64,000 nt of DNA, from NCBI GenBank assembly GCA_964353175.1, contig CAYGUX010000012.1:1-64000 (forward strand), read 5' to 3'. A model generated the notes under the pieces. The model was not told the origin of the DNA, ran no database searches, and was given only the letters and a program-made list of their open reading frames with translations. This document shows positions 9,666-17,661 of this stretch, one piece after another (positions within the stretch are counted from its first letter, which is position 1; each line of letters opens with the position of its first letter). The translations under genes were made by a program, and so were the position numbers. This stretch comes from JAIYCX01 sp964353175 (lineage in GTDB: Bacteria > Bdellovibrionota_C > UBA2361 > SZUA-149 > DAOLCO01).

Positions 9666-9738
9666 ATTCCTCCTTACTAAAGTTAAATCAATAAAGGAAA
9701 GCTACTACTCTCCTCTTTCTCTCCTATACTAGAGACTC

Positions 9739-10419
9739 TTAATGGTCGTGCGACACCCCTAACCGAATATAAATCATAGTTAGAAGTGAAAACACAAAAG
9801 CTTGGATAAAGCTCACGATGGTACCAAGAACATATAATGCGACAGTTAAAAAGAAAAATGGAGTACCTTCCGTTAGATGAGTAAAAACTCCTAACACGGT
9901 ATGATCTCCTGTCATATTTCCATATAGTCTGATGCTGAGAGAAATTGGTCTGACGATATGGGAGATAAGCTCTATCGGAAACAACAAAAAGCCAAGTGCA
10001 AATACCGGCCCCCATAAGTGTTTAAAAAAACCATCAATTCCAACTGCACGAACAGTCCAATAATTATATAAGCCAAAAACCACTAGAGCTATTCCAAGAT
10101 TAAAATGCATCTGATCCGTAGGCATTACAAAACCAGGAATGAGTCCAGCCATATTAGAGAAGAAAAGATAAATAAATAGGGATGCTACAAAGGGTAAATA
10201 CTTACGATTCTCCTTCCCCATTGCAGAGTCACCCAACCATACGATAAAAAGTGCGAGAGTTTCAAAAACTGTCTTAGGACCAAATGTGGTCTCTGGAAGA
10301 TAAGATTTCTTAGCTTTATTAATAGCTAAGCGTCCCAAAAATCCGACAGAAAGCACAGACAAACCTATGGCAGATGCTGTGACTAATGGGTTATGTATAA
10401 ACTGGTAACCTGCCGACAT
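9739..10419 (-). CDS. atpB: F0F1 ATP synthase subunit a
   Basis: Subunit a forms the stator ion half-channels against the c ring. The essential arginine is in SLSIRLYGNM (helix 5), and the family C-terminus FIQAFVFSLLTMIYIRLG is intact. Several membrane helices are evident over 226 residues. It sits between an AtpI-like gene and atpE. The remaining ATP synthase genes are not in the window, so the F0 genes are split from F1 here. Confidence 0.95.
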   Translation of the reverse strand: MSAGYQFIHNPLVTASAIGLSVLSVGFLGRLAINKAKKSYLPETTFGPKTVFETLALFIVWLGDSAMGKENRKYLPFVASLFIYLFFSNMAGLIPGFVMPTDQMHFNLGIALVVFGLYNYWTVRAVGIDGFFKHLWGPVFALGFLLFPIELISHIVRPISLSIRLYGNMTGDHTVLGVFTHLTEGTPFFFLTVALYVLGTIVSFIQAFVFSLLTMIYIRLGVSHDH

Positions 10420-10493
10420 AAAACTATTACTTTCGTTACTAAAAAATCGAGCGTTTCATACCAGACTAATCTTAAGGGGGCAAACATCCCTAT

Positions 10494-10519
10494 GTACTTA
10501 TTTAAGTCTAAATAAGTAC
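10494..10519. repeat. hairpin in the leader of atpB
   Basis: Perfect 11-bp arms (GTACTTATTTA at 10494-10504 and 10509-10519) enclose a 4-base loop between the AtpI-like gene and atpB. On the minus strand the stem is flanked by GGGGG and CCCCC runs that could extend the pairing. No T-run follows. It could be an mRNA-stabilising or partial-termination element that sets AtpI/AtpB ratios. Confidence 0.5.
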
Positions 10520-10525
10520 CCCCAA

Positions 10526-10849
10526 CTACTTAAGTGCCCAATTCTTTTTAACTATGACACCCAACAAGACGACAAAAATAGTAAGAAATGCGCAAAAATA
10601 GGTTAAAAAATCAGTCAGATTGAGTTGGTTCCTGAACTTGTATAACAGAAACAATACAACAAGTGAGTTCAATTTAAAAGTAAGGCACAAAATTAAGGAA
10701 ACTGTTTTAGGTACACCTGAGGAAACCTTTTTTTCTTCATTACCAAAAGTTCCCATGCTTAGTTTAAGAACATTAAACAGAGCGGTGTTAGAAATGACCA
10801 TGGAGAAACTTAGTAAAACTGCTAAAATAATTTCTGGGTAAGTATTCAT
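10526..10849 (-). CDS. AtpI-like (ATP synthase subunit I-like) membrane protein
   Basis: This is a small hydrophobic protein of about 107 residues with four likely membrane helices. I begin it at the internal ATG (MNTYPEII) rather than the upstream ATG at 10864. Sequence motifs are weak, and the call rests mainly on position directly upstream of atpB, where AtpI or a paralogue involved in c-ring assembly or ion supply normally lies. Confidence 0.5.
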   Translation of the reverse strand: MNTYPEIILAVLLSFSMVISNTALFNVLKLSMGTFGNEEKKVSSGVPKTVSLILCLTFKLNSLVVLFLLYKFRNQLNLTDFLTYFCAFLTIFVVLLGVIVKKNWALK

Positions 10850-11169
10850 GATTAAAACTAGCACATCTACTAGTTACAAAAAAATAAATCTATCTGCATT
10901 AGCCTGAATTCTTTAATACTTAAACTTTAAGTTACCTCAAGTAAGTTTTTCCGATTTGTGTTTTATTTATATTTCTGGCTTACTCTTGATCTTACCTTTT
11001 TATTTTTTATATTTGTAATTATAATTAATAAAAAGTAAGGTGGATTCCCCCTACTGTCTTTAATTGAGATTTGTCCAAGGTTGAGAATCTCATCGAAATA
11101 GAAGTGACAAAAGTAGCTGTTGTTTTTTGTCTAGGGATAGAATAATTGTGATAGAGAGAACTCCTAATT
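10850..11169. other. AT-rich intergenic region between divergent atp genes and dnaA
   Basis: This is a 320-base, very AT-rich stretch. An imperfect inverted repeat (CTTACCTTTTTATT at 10991-11004 against 11027-11039, one bulged base) encloses a pure A/T spacer, which could be an unwinding element or promoter region. I looked for TTATNCACA-type DnaA boxes on both strands and found none that is convincing, so position next to dnaA alone does not establish this as the replication origin. Confidence 0.5.
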
Positions 11170-13023
11170 ATGCAAACTTCAGAATCTAACTTAGAACGAC
11201 CTAACTTAGAGAAAAATATTTCTGAAGCTTCACTAATCCAAGGGGATACATTAGACCAAGATTTCAAAGATGCTATGCTAGTTGACAGCTTAAAACTGAA
11301 CGATTCAAAACCAACAGAAAAAAATACGATCAAAGCCCGACGAGAGCTGAATAAGCTTAAACTAGAGAGTTTAAAGATTAAAGACTCTAACCTAAGATCA
11401 AGCCCTCTCGATAGGACTATAAATAAGATTGCTAGCGCTCCCAACAAGAAGGTCATTGAGAAGCCTACCCGCTCGACTACGAACTTCTCAACTAAAAAAA
11501 TTGAAAACATAGAAAATTCAGTTCACCAAATTTTAATGAGCATGGATCCTCCTGTTAAATCTCAAGAAGGTAAAAGTGATCTAACTCAAGAATCTAATTC
11601 ACATGACTTAGATCGAAGCTGGGAAGAAATTAAGTCCATCATCGCCAGTGGATTAGACTCTAAGATATTTTCCGCTTGGTTTAAACCTTTAAAGTTAAAT
11701 CAAATCATCACAATCAAATCCTCAGGCCTTGAGAATAAAGATAGCCTGTTACTAAAAATTCTAACTCCTAATAAGTTTTTTTCAGAGCACATTAAAAAGA
11801 ATTATGAGGCTCTAATAAAGTCTGCTGCCTCTAGTGTACTGTCTTGTAGTAATATTTCATTAGAATACGATGTTTGTGATGAGAGAGTTGTTCCCAAAAG
11901 CAATCAAAACACCAAGGCTCTAAAATTAAGCTCACAAGAAAATAGTAAGCTTGAAATTTCTTCAAGCTCAAACATTAGGCCGAATCAAAATCGAATCAGC
12001 AATGATTCCCAAACAAACCTATCCTTAAACTATAACTTCTCTAACTTCGTAGTAGGAACTTGCAATCAATTTGCCCATGCCGCTTGTTCTAAGGTCGCAG
12101 AAAGCCCCGGCAATGCCTACAATCCACTCCTTATATATGGTGGTGTTGGACTTGGTAAAACCCATCTAGCAAACGCTATTGGGAACGCAGCTAAAAGAAG
12201 GAAGAAGAAAGTACTTCTAGTTTCATCGGAAATGTTTGTTACCGAGCTAATAGGCTCTTTAAAAAACAATTCCATGGAAAGATTTAAGTCTAAATTCAGA
12301 TCCTTAGATGTTCTAATTATCGATGATATACAATTTATAATTGGAAAAGAAAGAACTCAAGAAGAATTTTTCCATACTTTCAATGAGTTATATGGGAAAA
12401 ATAAACAAATCATCATTACCTCTGATAAACTTCCCCAAGATCTTATTGGCCTAGAGGAAAGACTTAGAACACGATTTCAATCGGGATTATCTGTTGATCT
12501 TCAAGCTCCTGACTTTGAAACAAGAGTCGCCATCTTATCTAACAAATGTGAGCAATCAGATTTAAAAATCTCTGATGACATACTTAAACTTATAGCGATG
12601 AGAATTGATACCAATGTAAGAGAACTTGAAGGCGCTTTAACTAGACTACAAGCCCTATGTAACCTACTTGGTGAAAAGCCGTCCTTACAACTTGCACAAA
12701 AAGTACTTGATACAATCTCTCCTCTTAAAAGCAGAGAACTTACAACTGATTACATTAAAGAAGTAGTAGCTAAAGAATTTAATGTCTCGGTTCATGACTT
12801 ATCTGGGAAAAGACGCACTCAGAATATTGCGCTAGCTAGACAAGTAGCAATGTTCCTATGTAGGAAACACACAGCAAGATCCTTCCCAGAAATCGGTGCG
12901 CTATTTGGCGGAAGAGACCACTCAACTGTCATACACGCCATAAAGAGTATTACTGATCGTATGCCGAATGAAGAAAGTTTAAGAGGGCAGATCGAAAAGA
13001 TCGTAGTGAAGCTCGAAGGATAA
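11170..13023 (+). CDS. dnaA: chromosomal replication initiator DnaA with extended N-terminus
   Basis: DnaA binds origin boxes and opens the replication origin. Domain III has Walker A GGVGLGKTHLANAIG, Walker B VLIIDDIQF and the sensor/arginine-finger segment ERLRTRFQSGL. Domain IV has the box-binding signature GGRDHSTVIHAI near the C-terminus. Domain I (SWEEIKSIIASGL...FSAWFKPL) begins only around residue 149. The first 145 or so residues are a polar Ser/Lys/Asn-rich segment not found in ordinary DnaA of about 450 residues. An internal ATG (MSMDPP) could be the real start, but no better ribosome site precedes it. Confidence 0.95.
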   Translation: MQTSESNLERPNLEKNISEASLIQGDTLDQDFKDAMLVDSLKLNDSKPTEKNTIKARRELNKLKLESLKIKDSNLRSSPLDRTINKIASAPNKKVIEKPTRSTTNFSTKKIENIENSVHQILMSMDPPVKSQEGKSDLTQESNSHDLDRSWEEIKSIIASGLDSKIFSAWFKPLKLNQIITIKSSGLENKDSLLLKILTPNKFFSEHIKKNYEALIKSAASSVLSCSNISLEYDVCDERVVPKSNQNTKALKLSSQENSKLEISSSSNIRPNQNRISNDSQTNLSLNYNFSNFVVGTCNQFAHAACSKVAESPGNAYNPLLIYGGVGLGKTHLANAIGNAAKRRKKKVLLVSSEMFVTELIGSLKNNSMERFKSKFRSLDVLIIDDIQFIIGKERTQEEFFHTFNELYGKNKQIIITSDKLPQDLIGLEERLRTRFQSGLSVDLQAPDFETRVAILSNKCEQSDLKISDDILKLIAMRIDTNVRELEGALTRLQALCNLLGEKPSLQLAQKVLDTISPLKSRELTTDYIKEVVAKEFNVSVHDLSGKRRTQNIALARQVAMFLCRKHTARSFPEIGALFGGRDHSTVIHAIKSITDRMPNEESLRGQIEKIVVKLEG

Positions 13024-13062
13024 AAATAAAAAAGGCGTGCAAAGACAAGTCTTGTCACACCT
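13022..13062 (-). terminator. intrinsic terminator for the minus-strand small genes next to dnaA
   Basis: The stem AGGCGTG(C)AAAGAC pairs with GTCTTG(T)CACACCT across 13033-13062. In minus-strand direction it is followed by a long T-rich run (13022-13033). It ends the transcript of the two small genes to its right and also lies immediately after the dnaA stop. Confidence 0.75.
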
Positions 13063-13071
13063 AAGGAATAT

Positions 13072-13293
13072 CTATTTCGATTTCCGCCAGCACCAGCGAG
13101 CACCTCTCATGATCCAGCGGCCACGCTTCCGCCTAAACGGTGGTCCCTTAGGACTTGCTCTCAGTGGATTCGTCGGAAAGGCCAAATCATAGGAATAATC
13201 TTTATTCGAGAATCGCACAACAACAATGTTAGCGCGATTCCTTCCATTGAAAAACATCCCACCAAACCACGTGAACATTCTAAGAATTATCAT
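13072..13293 (-). CDS. small basic protein of unknown function
   Basis: This is a 73-residue, very basic product whose C-terminal half is Arg/Trp-rich (RRKRGRWIMRGARWCWRK) and whose N-terminus is short and hydrophobic. Start ATG at 13293 is preceded by AAGGTACTAAC, a fair Shine-Dalgarno. It follows another small gene by 45 bases and ends at an intrinsic terminator, so the two form one transcript. The DNA is visibly richer in G+C than dnaA. I do not recognise the family, and it could be non-coding sequence with a fortuitous frame. Confidence 0.4.
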   Translation of the reverse strand: MIILRMFTWFGGMFFNGRNRANIVVVRFSNKDYSYDLAFPTNPLRASPKGPPFRRKRGRWIMRGARWCWRKSK

Positions 13294-13338
13294 GTTAGTA
13301 CCTTATTAATGGGCGTTAATGTTTTTTATCTGATGTCT

Positions 13339-13581
13339 CTACTTCTCCAACAATTCTCTGTGTGCACGCTCTTCTTTCTGAATCCGAATTTCTTCTTCCC
13401 TCCACCCTTCCAGAAAAAAGAATGTGGTAAGGAGGAGCATACCTAGGAGAACGACAGTTAGACCGAGCCAAGGCGTAGATACGAGGTACTCAACTATGCC
13501 GACTATTCCATAAGCACCGAGGCAGAGAAGAGCTACGCACTTGAAAGCCTGAAATAAACTCCGAAAAAAAAGAATTACCAT
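13339..13581 (-). CDS. small membrane protein of unknown function
   Basis: This is an 80-residue product with two predicted membrane helices (roughly residues 12-32 and 38-58) and a charged C-terminal helix rich in Glu/Arg (WREEEIRIQKEERAHRELL). The start has AAGGAG at good spacing. It is preceded by the shared leader type seen at other orphan genes in this window (TTTTGAAATTTTATG, then GGGTAGATG, then a stem-loop). No homologue is recognisable by eye. Confidence 0.55.
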   Translation of the reverse strand: MVILFFRSLFQAFKCVALLCLGAYGIVGIVEYLVSTPWLGLTVVLLGMLLLTTFFFLEGWREEEIRIQKEERAHRELLEK

Positions 13582-13728
13582 TGCTGACTCCTTAGAAAAC
13601 TAGCGCAAAAACCTGAAAAACCTTTTCAAGACTTGTCTTTGTGCCTGTCAATACGAATGCTAAATTGCATTTACATTAAGAGGCACAAATTACAGTTTTA
13701 CATCTACCCACACATAAAATTTCAAAAC
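13582..13728 (-). promoter_or_regulatory. shared structured 5' leader of the 13339-13581 gene
   Basis: On the minus strand, TTTTGAAATTTTATGTGT followed by GGGTAGATG (13701-13728) is the same motif found upstream of nine other orphan genes here. Downstream is a hairpin whose arms are TTTGTGCCT and AGGCACAAA, with a smaller AATGC/GCATT hairpin in the loop. Then come a CAAGACTTGTCTT-like palindromic stretch and AAGGAG before the start. Confidence 0.6.
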
Positions 13729-13864
13729 TAATAATAGATCAAAGGGATGTTGAATAGCAAATGTAAGGCTGCTATTAATGGAACTTCGCCCCTTGAAGTG
13801 GGTTATTACAACAATATTCGTACAAATAAATTATAAGTTACTGATTATCAGATGAAGAAGGGCG

Positions 13865-13951
13865 AATCTGTAGGGGCGATCCCTTGCGGTCGCCCTCCCC
13901 ATTATATCGAATCAATTCGCGGGCGACCGCAAGGGATCGCCCCTACAGATT
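13865..13951. repeat. large GC-rich inverted repeat, dispersed-repeat type
   Basis: Perfect 31-base arms (13865-13895 and 13921-13951; core GGGGCGATCCCTTGCGGTCG) flank a 25-base spacer. The sequence is far richer in G+C than its surroundings. It resembles the 'TAGGGGCGATCCC...' intergenic repeats seen in many unrelated bacterial genomes. No protein is encoded. The rest of 13730-14050 holds nothing else I can identify. Confidence 0.8.
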
Positions 13952-14055
13952 AGTTTGTCGTTAAATTTAGACCTAAACGAGATTCCAATAAATAATCTAT
14001 TAATTTTTATTGATGCCCACTCTATAGAACAAAATTCTAAGCTCAATTCCTTTTT

Positions 14056-14094
14056 AAAAAAAGCCCAAGAAAAGCCTTAGAGGTAATCTTGGGC
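14056..14094 (-). terminator. intrinsic terminator after the 14102-14305 gene
   Basis: The stem GCCCAAGA (14063-14070) pairs with TCTTGGGC (14087-14094) and is followed on the minus strand by a T7 run. It lies 8 bases beyond the stop codon of the small gene, confirming a one-gene transcript. Confidence 0.88.
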
Positions 14095-14101
14095 GATTCG
14101 A

Positions 14102-14305
14102 CTACTTGGTATTCAGCAAATACAACTGATCTCCAGCTACTAAACAGAGCCTAAATACCCTCATTGAATAGTCTGGATCTGCATTCGGAAAGCGCCACCG
14201 CGGTGTGAATGGAAACACTCCTAAATACTCGAACACATCTTTTGGTAAGTAGCAGGTAACAGCATGAACAAGCTGACCTAGAGCCGCGGTCATGTAATCG
14301 CCCAT
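14102..14305 (-). CDS. small protein of unknown function (single-gene unit)
   Basis: This is a 67-residue product (MGDYMTAALGQLV...) with two Cys residues and no recognisable domain. AAAGGAG precedes ATG. It is an isolated gene with its own shared-type leader and its own intrinsic terminator, and its base composition is visibly richer in G+C than its neighbours. I do not recognise it. The complete expression signals make it a credible gene. Confidence 0.6.
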   Translation of the reverse strand: MGDYMTAALGQLVHAVTCYLPKDVFEYLGVFPFTPRWRFPNADPDYSMRVFRLCLVAGDQLYLLNTK

Positions 14306-14403
14306 TTTTTTTCTCCTTTCAAAAAAACGGATGGACTAATTTTAAAAAAGAATACTCATAACTAAATTCAGTTCTCTTCTACCCAAATTAAAATTTTCAA
14401 GAG
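14306..14403 (-). promoter_or_regulatory. shared structured 5' leader of the 14102-14305 gene
   Basis: Minus-strand CTCTTGAAAATTTTAATT then TGGGTAGAAGAGA (14376-14403) closely matches the leaders of the cassette array 41 kb away. A small hairpin AACT-GAATTT-AGTT follows, then a T-rich tract and GAAAGGAG. The sequence from 14404 to 14536 shows no further feature I can support. Confidence 0.65.
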
Positions 14404-14536
14404 AAATTAATGCTCTCCTCTAACAAGCCAGGCTACAATAAAAAAATATTAACATGCAAGAAAAATATTAAAGCTGCCGAATGATCATTCTAGCTCTAAA
14501 CCCAAACCTAAGTTCAGATAAATGTTTATCTTCTCC

Positions 14537-15793
14537 TTAGAAATAGTATGCTAACTGCACAAATGCTTGTTGGCTAGATGATATGTATGAGTTCAAAGAA
14601 TCGATATCAAATCCCCTAAATTCCTCACCTCTTGAACCTTGACTTAATGCTACTCCAATCCTAATCCTTGTATTATCTGTTGGTTCTATAGCTAAAAATG
14701 GTCTATGCACACTTGATCCGTCTAATATATTAACAACAGATAACAAATTCAACTGCACTAGATCACTTAACTCTATCCTAGCCCCACCACTTAGATAGTG
14801 CTTAGATAAAGTAAATATTTCCCCATCTCTAATTCTCGCGTTTAAATCTAGATTGGCATCTGAATAGCTATCCCTTGAAACACCTAGTCCTGAATAGAAA
14901 TATTCGATAAATAAATAGGTCTCATAGCCTAGAACTTGAATACCTCTATCAATATTAACTAAAATATCATTTTTTAAAGAACTATTCTCTGTCTCATAAA
15001 AAGAAGCATCTACCCTAAGAACATATTCAGATAAAATCTTAGAAAAACTTAGACCCCCAATCGCATTTCCTCTATTAGCTCCGAATAGAAAGCCTACATC
15101 ATATCCCTCACCCTCATAATTAAGAATGGAACCGAAGGAACTTGCATCACTGCTAATACTGCCACTACTATCCCTCCGCCCAACAGCCACCAACTGCACA
15201 TTCCACTTCTCTATAATATTCCCCTTAAAAGTTGCCATATCTTCGCCAACCTTAAATTCTCTATCATATGCTACAGGCGAAAATGGATTGAATATATCAA
15301 GGACAGAAAAAACAATACCTTTCCCGTAAGAAAAGGCCTGTCTTCCTATTCTAAAATTAGCATTTTCAGTTGCGTAACTTAAAGATAAGCGATCCAACCT
15401 AGAGGTTCGACTAAAATTCTCTCCCCCCTCCTCCGTACTCAAATCAAAAAGTCTATATCTATCATTCTCGAGTAAAGGCCTACCAGGTAGGAAGCTTTCT
15501 ATTGCGGACTTAGAACTTCCACTAACTCCATTCAGCTCTCCTTCTATATTAATTCTAAAATCAGACCTTGAAACATTAAATCTAGGTCTAAAATTATAAT
15601 CATATAAGCCCCCACTCCTTGAACCGACTTGATCCTGCAATGAACCCGATTCAAAATTATTAAAAGCAGACTTTAACTTTAAATGGCCAGCGATCTCGAG
15701 ACCATCCTCTGAATAAGCTAAATTAGTTGAACTAATTAGAAAAATTGTTAGAGCTAATATCTTAAACAAGCTCGTCACTAACCATGCTCCCAT
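14537..15793 (-). CDS. outer-membrane beta-barrel protein of the LolCDE-like operon
   Basis: This is a 418-residue exported protein: an N-terminal signal peptide (LFKILALTIFLISSTNLAYS) followed by alternating amphipathic strands throughout and a terminal aromatic (...LAYYF), the usual outer-membrane barrel signature. The style (NFRIGRQAFSYGKGIVFSVLDIFNPF) resembles DUF1302-type barrels. It is the last gene of an operon that also encodes an ABC ATPase, two FtsX-like permeases and a LolA-like carrier. It is therefore likely the outer-membrane part of an envelope transport route; the cargo is unknown. Its start overlaps the ATPase gene. Confidence 0.75.
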   Translation of the reverse strand: MGAWLVTSLFKILALTIFLISSTNLAYSEDGLEIAGHLKLKSAFNNFESGSLQDQVGSRSGGLYDYNFRPRFNVSRSDFRINIEGELNGVSGSSKSAIESFLPGRPLLENDRYRLFDLSTEEGGENFSRTSRLDRLSLSYATENANFRIGRQAFSYGKGIVFSVLDIFNPFSPVAYDREFKVGEDMATFKGNIIEKWNVQLVAVGRRDSSGSISSDASSFGSILNYEGEGYDVGFLFGANRGNAIGGLSFSKILSEYVLRVDASFYETENSSLKNDILVNIDRGIQVLGYETYLFIEYFYSGLGVSRDSYSDANLDLNARIRDGEIFTLSKHYLSGGARIELSDLVQLNLLSVVNILDGSSVHRPFLAIEPTDNTRIRIGVALSQGSRGEEFRGFDIDSLNSYISSSQQAFVQLAYYF

Positions 15794-16445
15794 CTCTAAG
15801 TTTAATTATTCTCTTAGCATAAGACAGAACTAAAGCATCGTGAGTTGAGAATATAAATGTCATGCCATTTTCTTTATTAAACTTTTTCATCAGATCCAAT
15901 AAGCTTTTAGCAGTATCAGAATCAAGATTAGCTGTTGGTTCATCTGCCAATACTATTTTAGGTTTAGAGACCATAGCTCTTGCTATCGCGACTCTTTGTT
16001 GTTGCCCTCCTGATAATTCATGTGGTCTACGTTCATAAAAATCAGCTAGGCCTATATTTTCTAAAATTTCCTTTGATCTTCTTTCTCTCTCTATCCTTGG
16101 AATGCCTTGAAGTTCCATTACAAATGATACATTTTCAAGAGCAGATAGCACTGGAATTAAATTATAGGACTGAAATACAAAACCAATGCTATGAAGCCTA
16201 AACTGTTCTCTCTGAGATTCGCTATAACTAGAGATTGTTTCATCTTCTATATCCACTAACCCACTATCAGGAACATCCAATCCTGCTAAAAGATTAAGTA
16301 AGGTTGATTTCCCAGATCCCGAAGGCCCGCTTACAGCTAAAAAGTCGCCTCTATCAACATCAAATGACACCCCATTAACAGCATATTTCACTCCATCTAC
16401 TGCAGAATATGACTTCTTTAAATCTTTTACTCTTATAAAACTCAT
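15762..16445 (-). CDS. ABC transporter ATPase, LolD/MacB family
   Basis: This is a nucleotide-binding subunit of about 227 residues. Walker A is GPSGSGKSTLLNLLAG, the signature is LSGGQQQRVAIARAMV, Walker B is IVLADEPTANLD, and the H-loop is STHD. These match the LolD/FtsE/MacB group that powers mechanotransmission-type transporters with FtsX-fold permeases. I use ATG at 16445 (MSFIRVKDL); an ATG at 16472 lies inside the upstream permease. Two permease genes follow the family's operon order. Confidence 0.9.
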   Translation of the reverse strand: MSFIRVKDLKKSYSAVDGVKYAVNGVSFDVDRGDFLAVSGPSGSGKSTLLNLLAGLDVPDSGLVDIEDETISSYSESQREQFRLHSIGFVFQSYNLIPVLSALENVSFVMELQGIPRIERERRSKEILENIGLADFYERRPHELSGGQQQRVAIARAMVSKPKIVLADEPTANLDSDTAKSLLDLMKKFNKENGMTFIFSTHDALVLSYAKRIIKLRDGSMVSDELV

Positions 16446-16446
16446 A

Positions 16447-17661
16447 CTATTTCGATAGTCCTTGGGTTGCACTTAACTTTATTGCTCTTCTCGCAGGGAA
16501 AATACTGCCAAACATACAAATAAAGAATATTAATAACAGGAAGAATAGAAGATTAGAAAATACAAGCTTAGGATATATGATACTTCTAATACCTATTAGC
16601 GTCGTACCTTCTGAAAACATACCCAGTGGTATTCCAGTAACAGATAGAAATCCTATTATTATATAAGAAAGAATAATGCCGAAGACGGCACCTAACAATA
16701 GTAGAAAAAACATCTCTACTTCCAACTGCATAGTAAGAGACCAATCCCCTAAACCTAAAGCCCTATAGAGACAAAACTCTCTCTCTCTTTCAAATACCAT
16801 CATAAACAAAGTATTTATTACGCCAAAAAAAACTGCTAACAGCACGATACCATACCACAAAATCAGTACCCCATTTTGCAATTTAACTACTGCCTGCACA
16901 AATGGCTCAACTTCTTTCCATGTTCTAATTTCAAATTCCGGATATTTCTCTTTAAGTTCAGTCTTTAGTGGATCAATTAACTCCTCATTGGGCAGGGTTA
17001 TGCTAACATCAGAAACTCTATCTTCCAATTTAAGCAATTGCTGAATAGTTTTTAAACCGCCTACTCCATAAGCCTTCTCTACTGATTCTAACTCCGACCG
17101 ATAACTTGCTTTAATCTTAAAACCTCTTTCTGCAACTTTTCCTTCGCTATCTTGTGTCAACACAACGACTCTTCTACCCACTTTTGTTTTCAGATCTTCA
17201 ATTAAAGACTCTCCTAGAATTAGACCTTGATCTGCATCATCAGTTAATCCTAAGCCCTCCCCAACGTATATGTCTTGATCAAGAACAGAGTTACCTTTCT
17301 CTTCACTAGGGGTAATCCCAACTAAATAGAGTGGCTTGCTTTTCCTCTCACTCATTACAATTGCACTGACTTTAACTCGTCTTGCTATTTTATAATTATC
17401 GCTCAATTTTAATTCTGGCAAATCGATTGAATTTATAGCCACCGGATCGTCATAGAAATTAGAATTCGCAATTTTAATATGCCCTAGTAGGTTTAGAACA
17501 GAATCTAACTCTATTTGCTCTCTTGATCCTACTTGAAGAGCTGAGAGCATTGCTGAACTTAGAATGCCAACCCCTATCGCACCAATAGTTAGCAAGGAGC
17601 GTTTTTTATTTCTCCATACATTTCTAATTGCGATTCGTGAGATGACTCTAAACGGAATCAT
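16447..17661 (-). CDS. FtsX-fold ABC permease (LolC/E-like), second copy
   Basis: This is a 404-residue permease with one N-terminal membrane helix (near residues 22-42), a periplasmic domain and three C-terminal helices (near 270-295, 310-340, 365-390), the LolC/MacB topology. N-terminal RIAIRNVWRNKKRSLLT is typical. The start overlaps the stop of the other permease by 4 bases, indicating tight coupling. The paired permeases differ from each other, so a LolCE-like heterodimer is likely. Confidence 0.85.
   Translation of the reverse strand: MIPFRVISRIAIRNVWRNKKRSLLTIGAIGVGILSSAMLSALQVGSREQIELDSVLNLLGHIKIANSNFYDDPVAINSIDLPELKLSDNYKIARRVKVSAIVMSERKSKPLYLVGITPSEEKGNSVLDQDIYVGEGLGLTDDADQGLILGESLIEDLKTKVGRRVVVLTQDSEGKVAERGFKIKASYRSELESVEKAYGVGGLKTIQQLLKLEDRVSDVSITLPNEELIDPLKTELKEKYPEFEIRTWKEVEPFVQAVVKLQNGVLILWYGIVLLAVFFGVINTLFMMVFEREREFCLYRALGLGDWSLTMQLEVEMFFLLLLGAVFGIILSYIIIGFLSVTGIPLGMFSEGTTLIGIRSIIYPKLVFSNLLFFLLLIFFICMFGSIFPARRAIKLSATQGLSK

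Noticed and set aside
11025..11510. 161-codon open frame on the minus strand at the start of dnaA
   Set aside because: It is antisense to the dnaA N-terminal extension, has no ribosome site and no family features; more likely a shadow frame.
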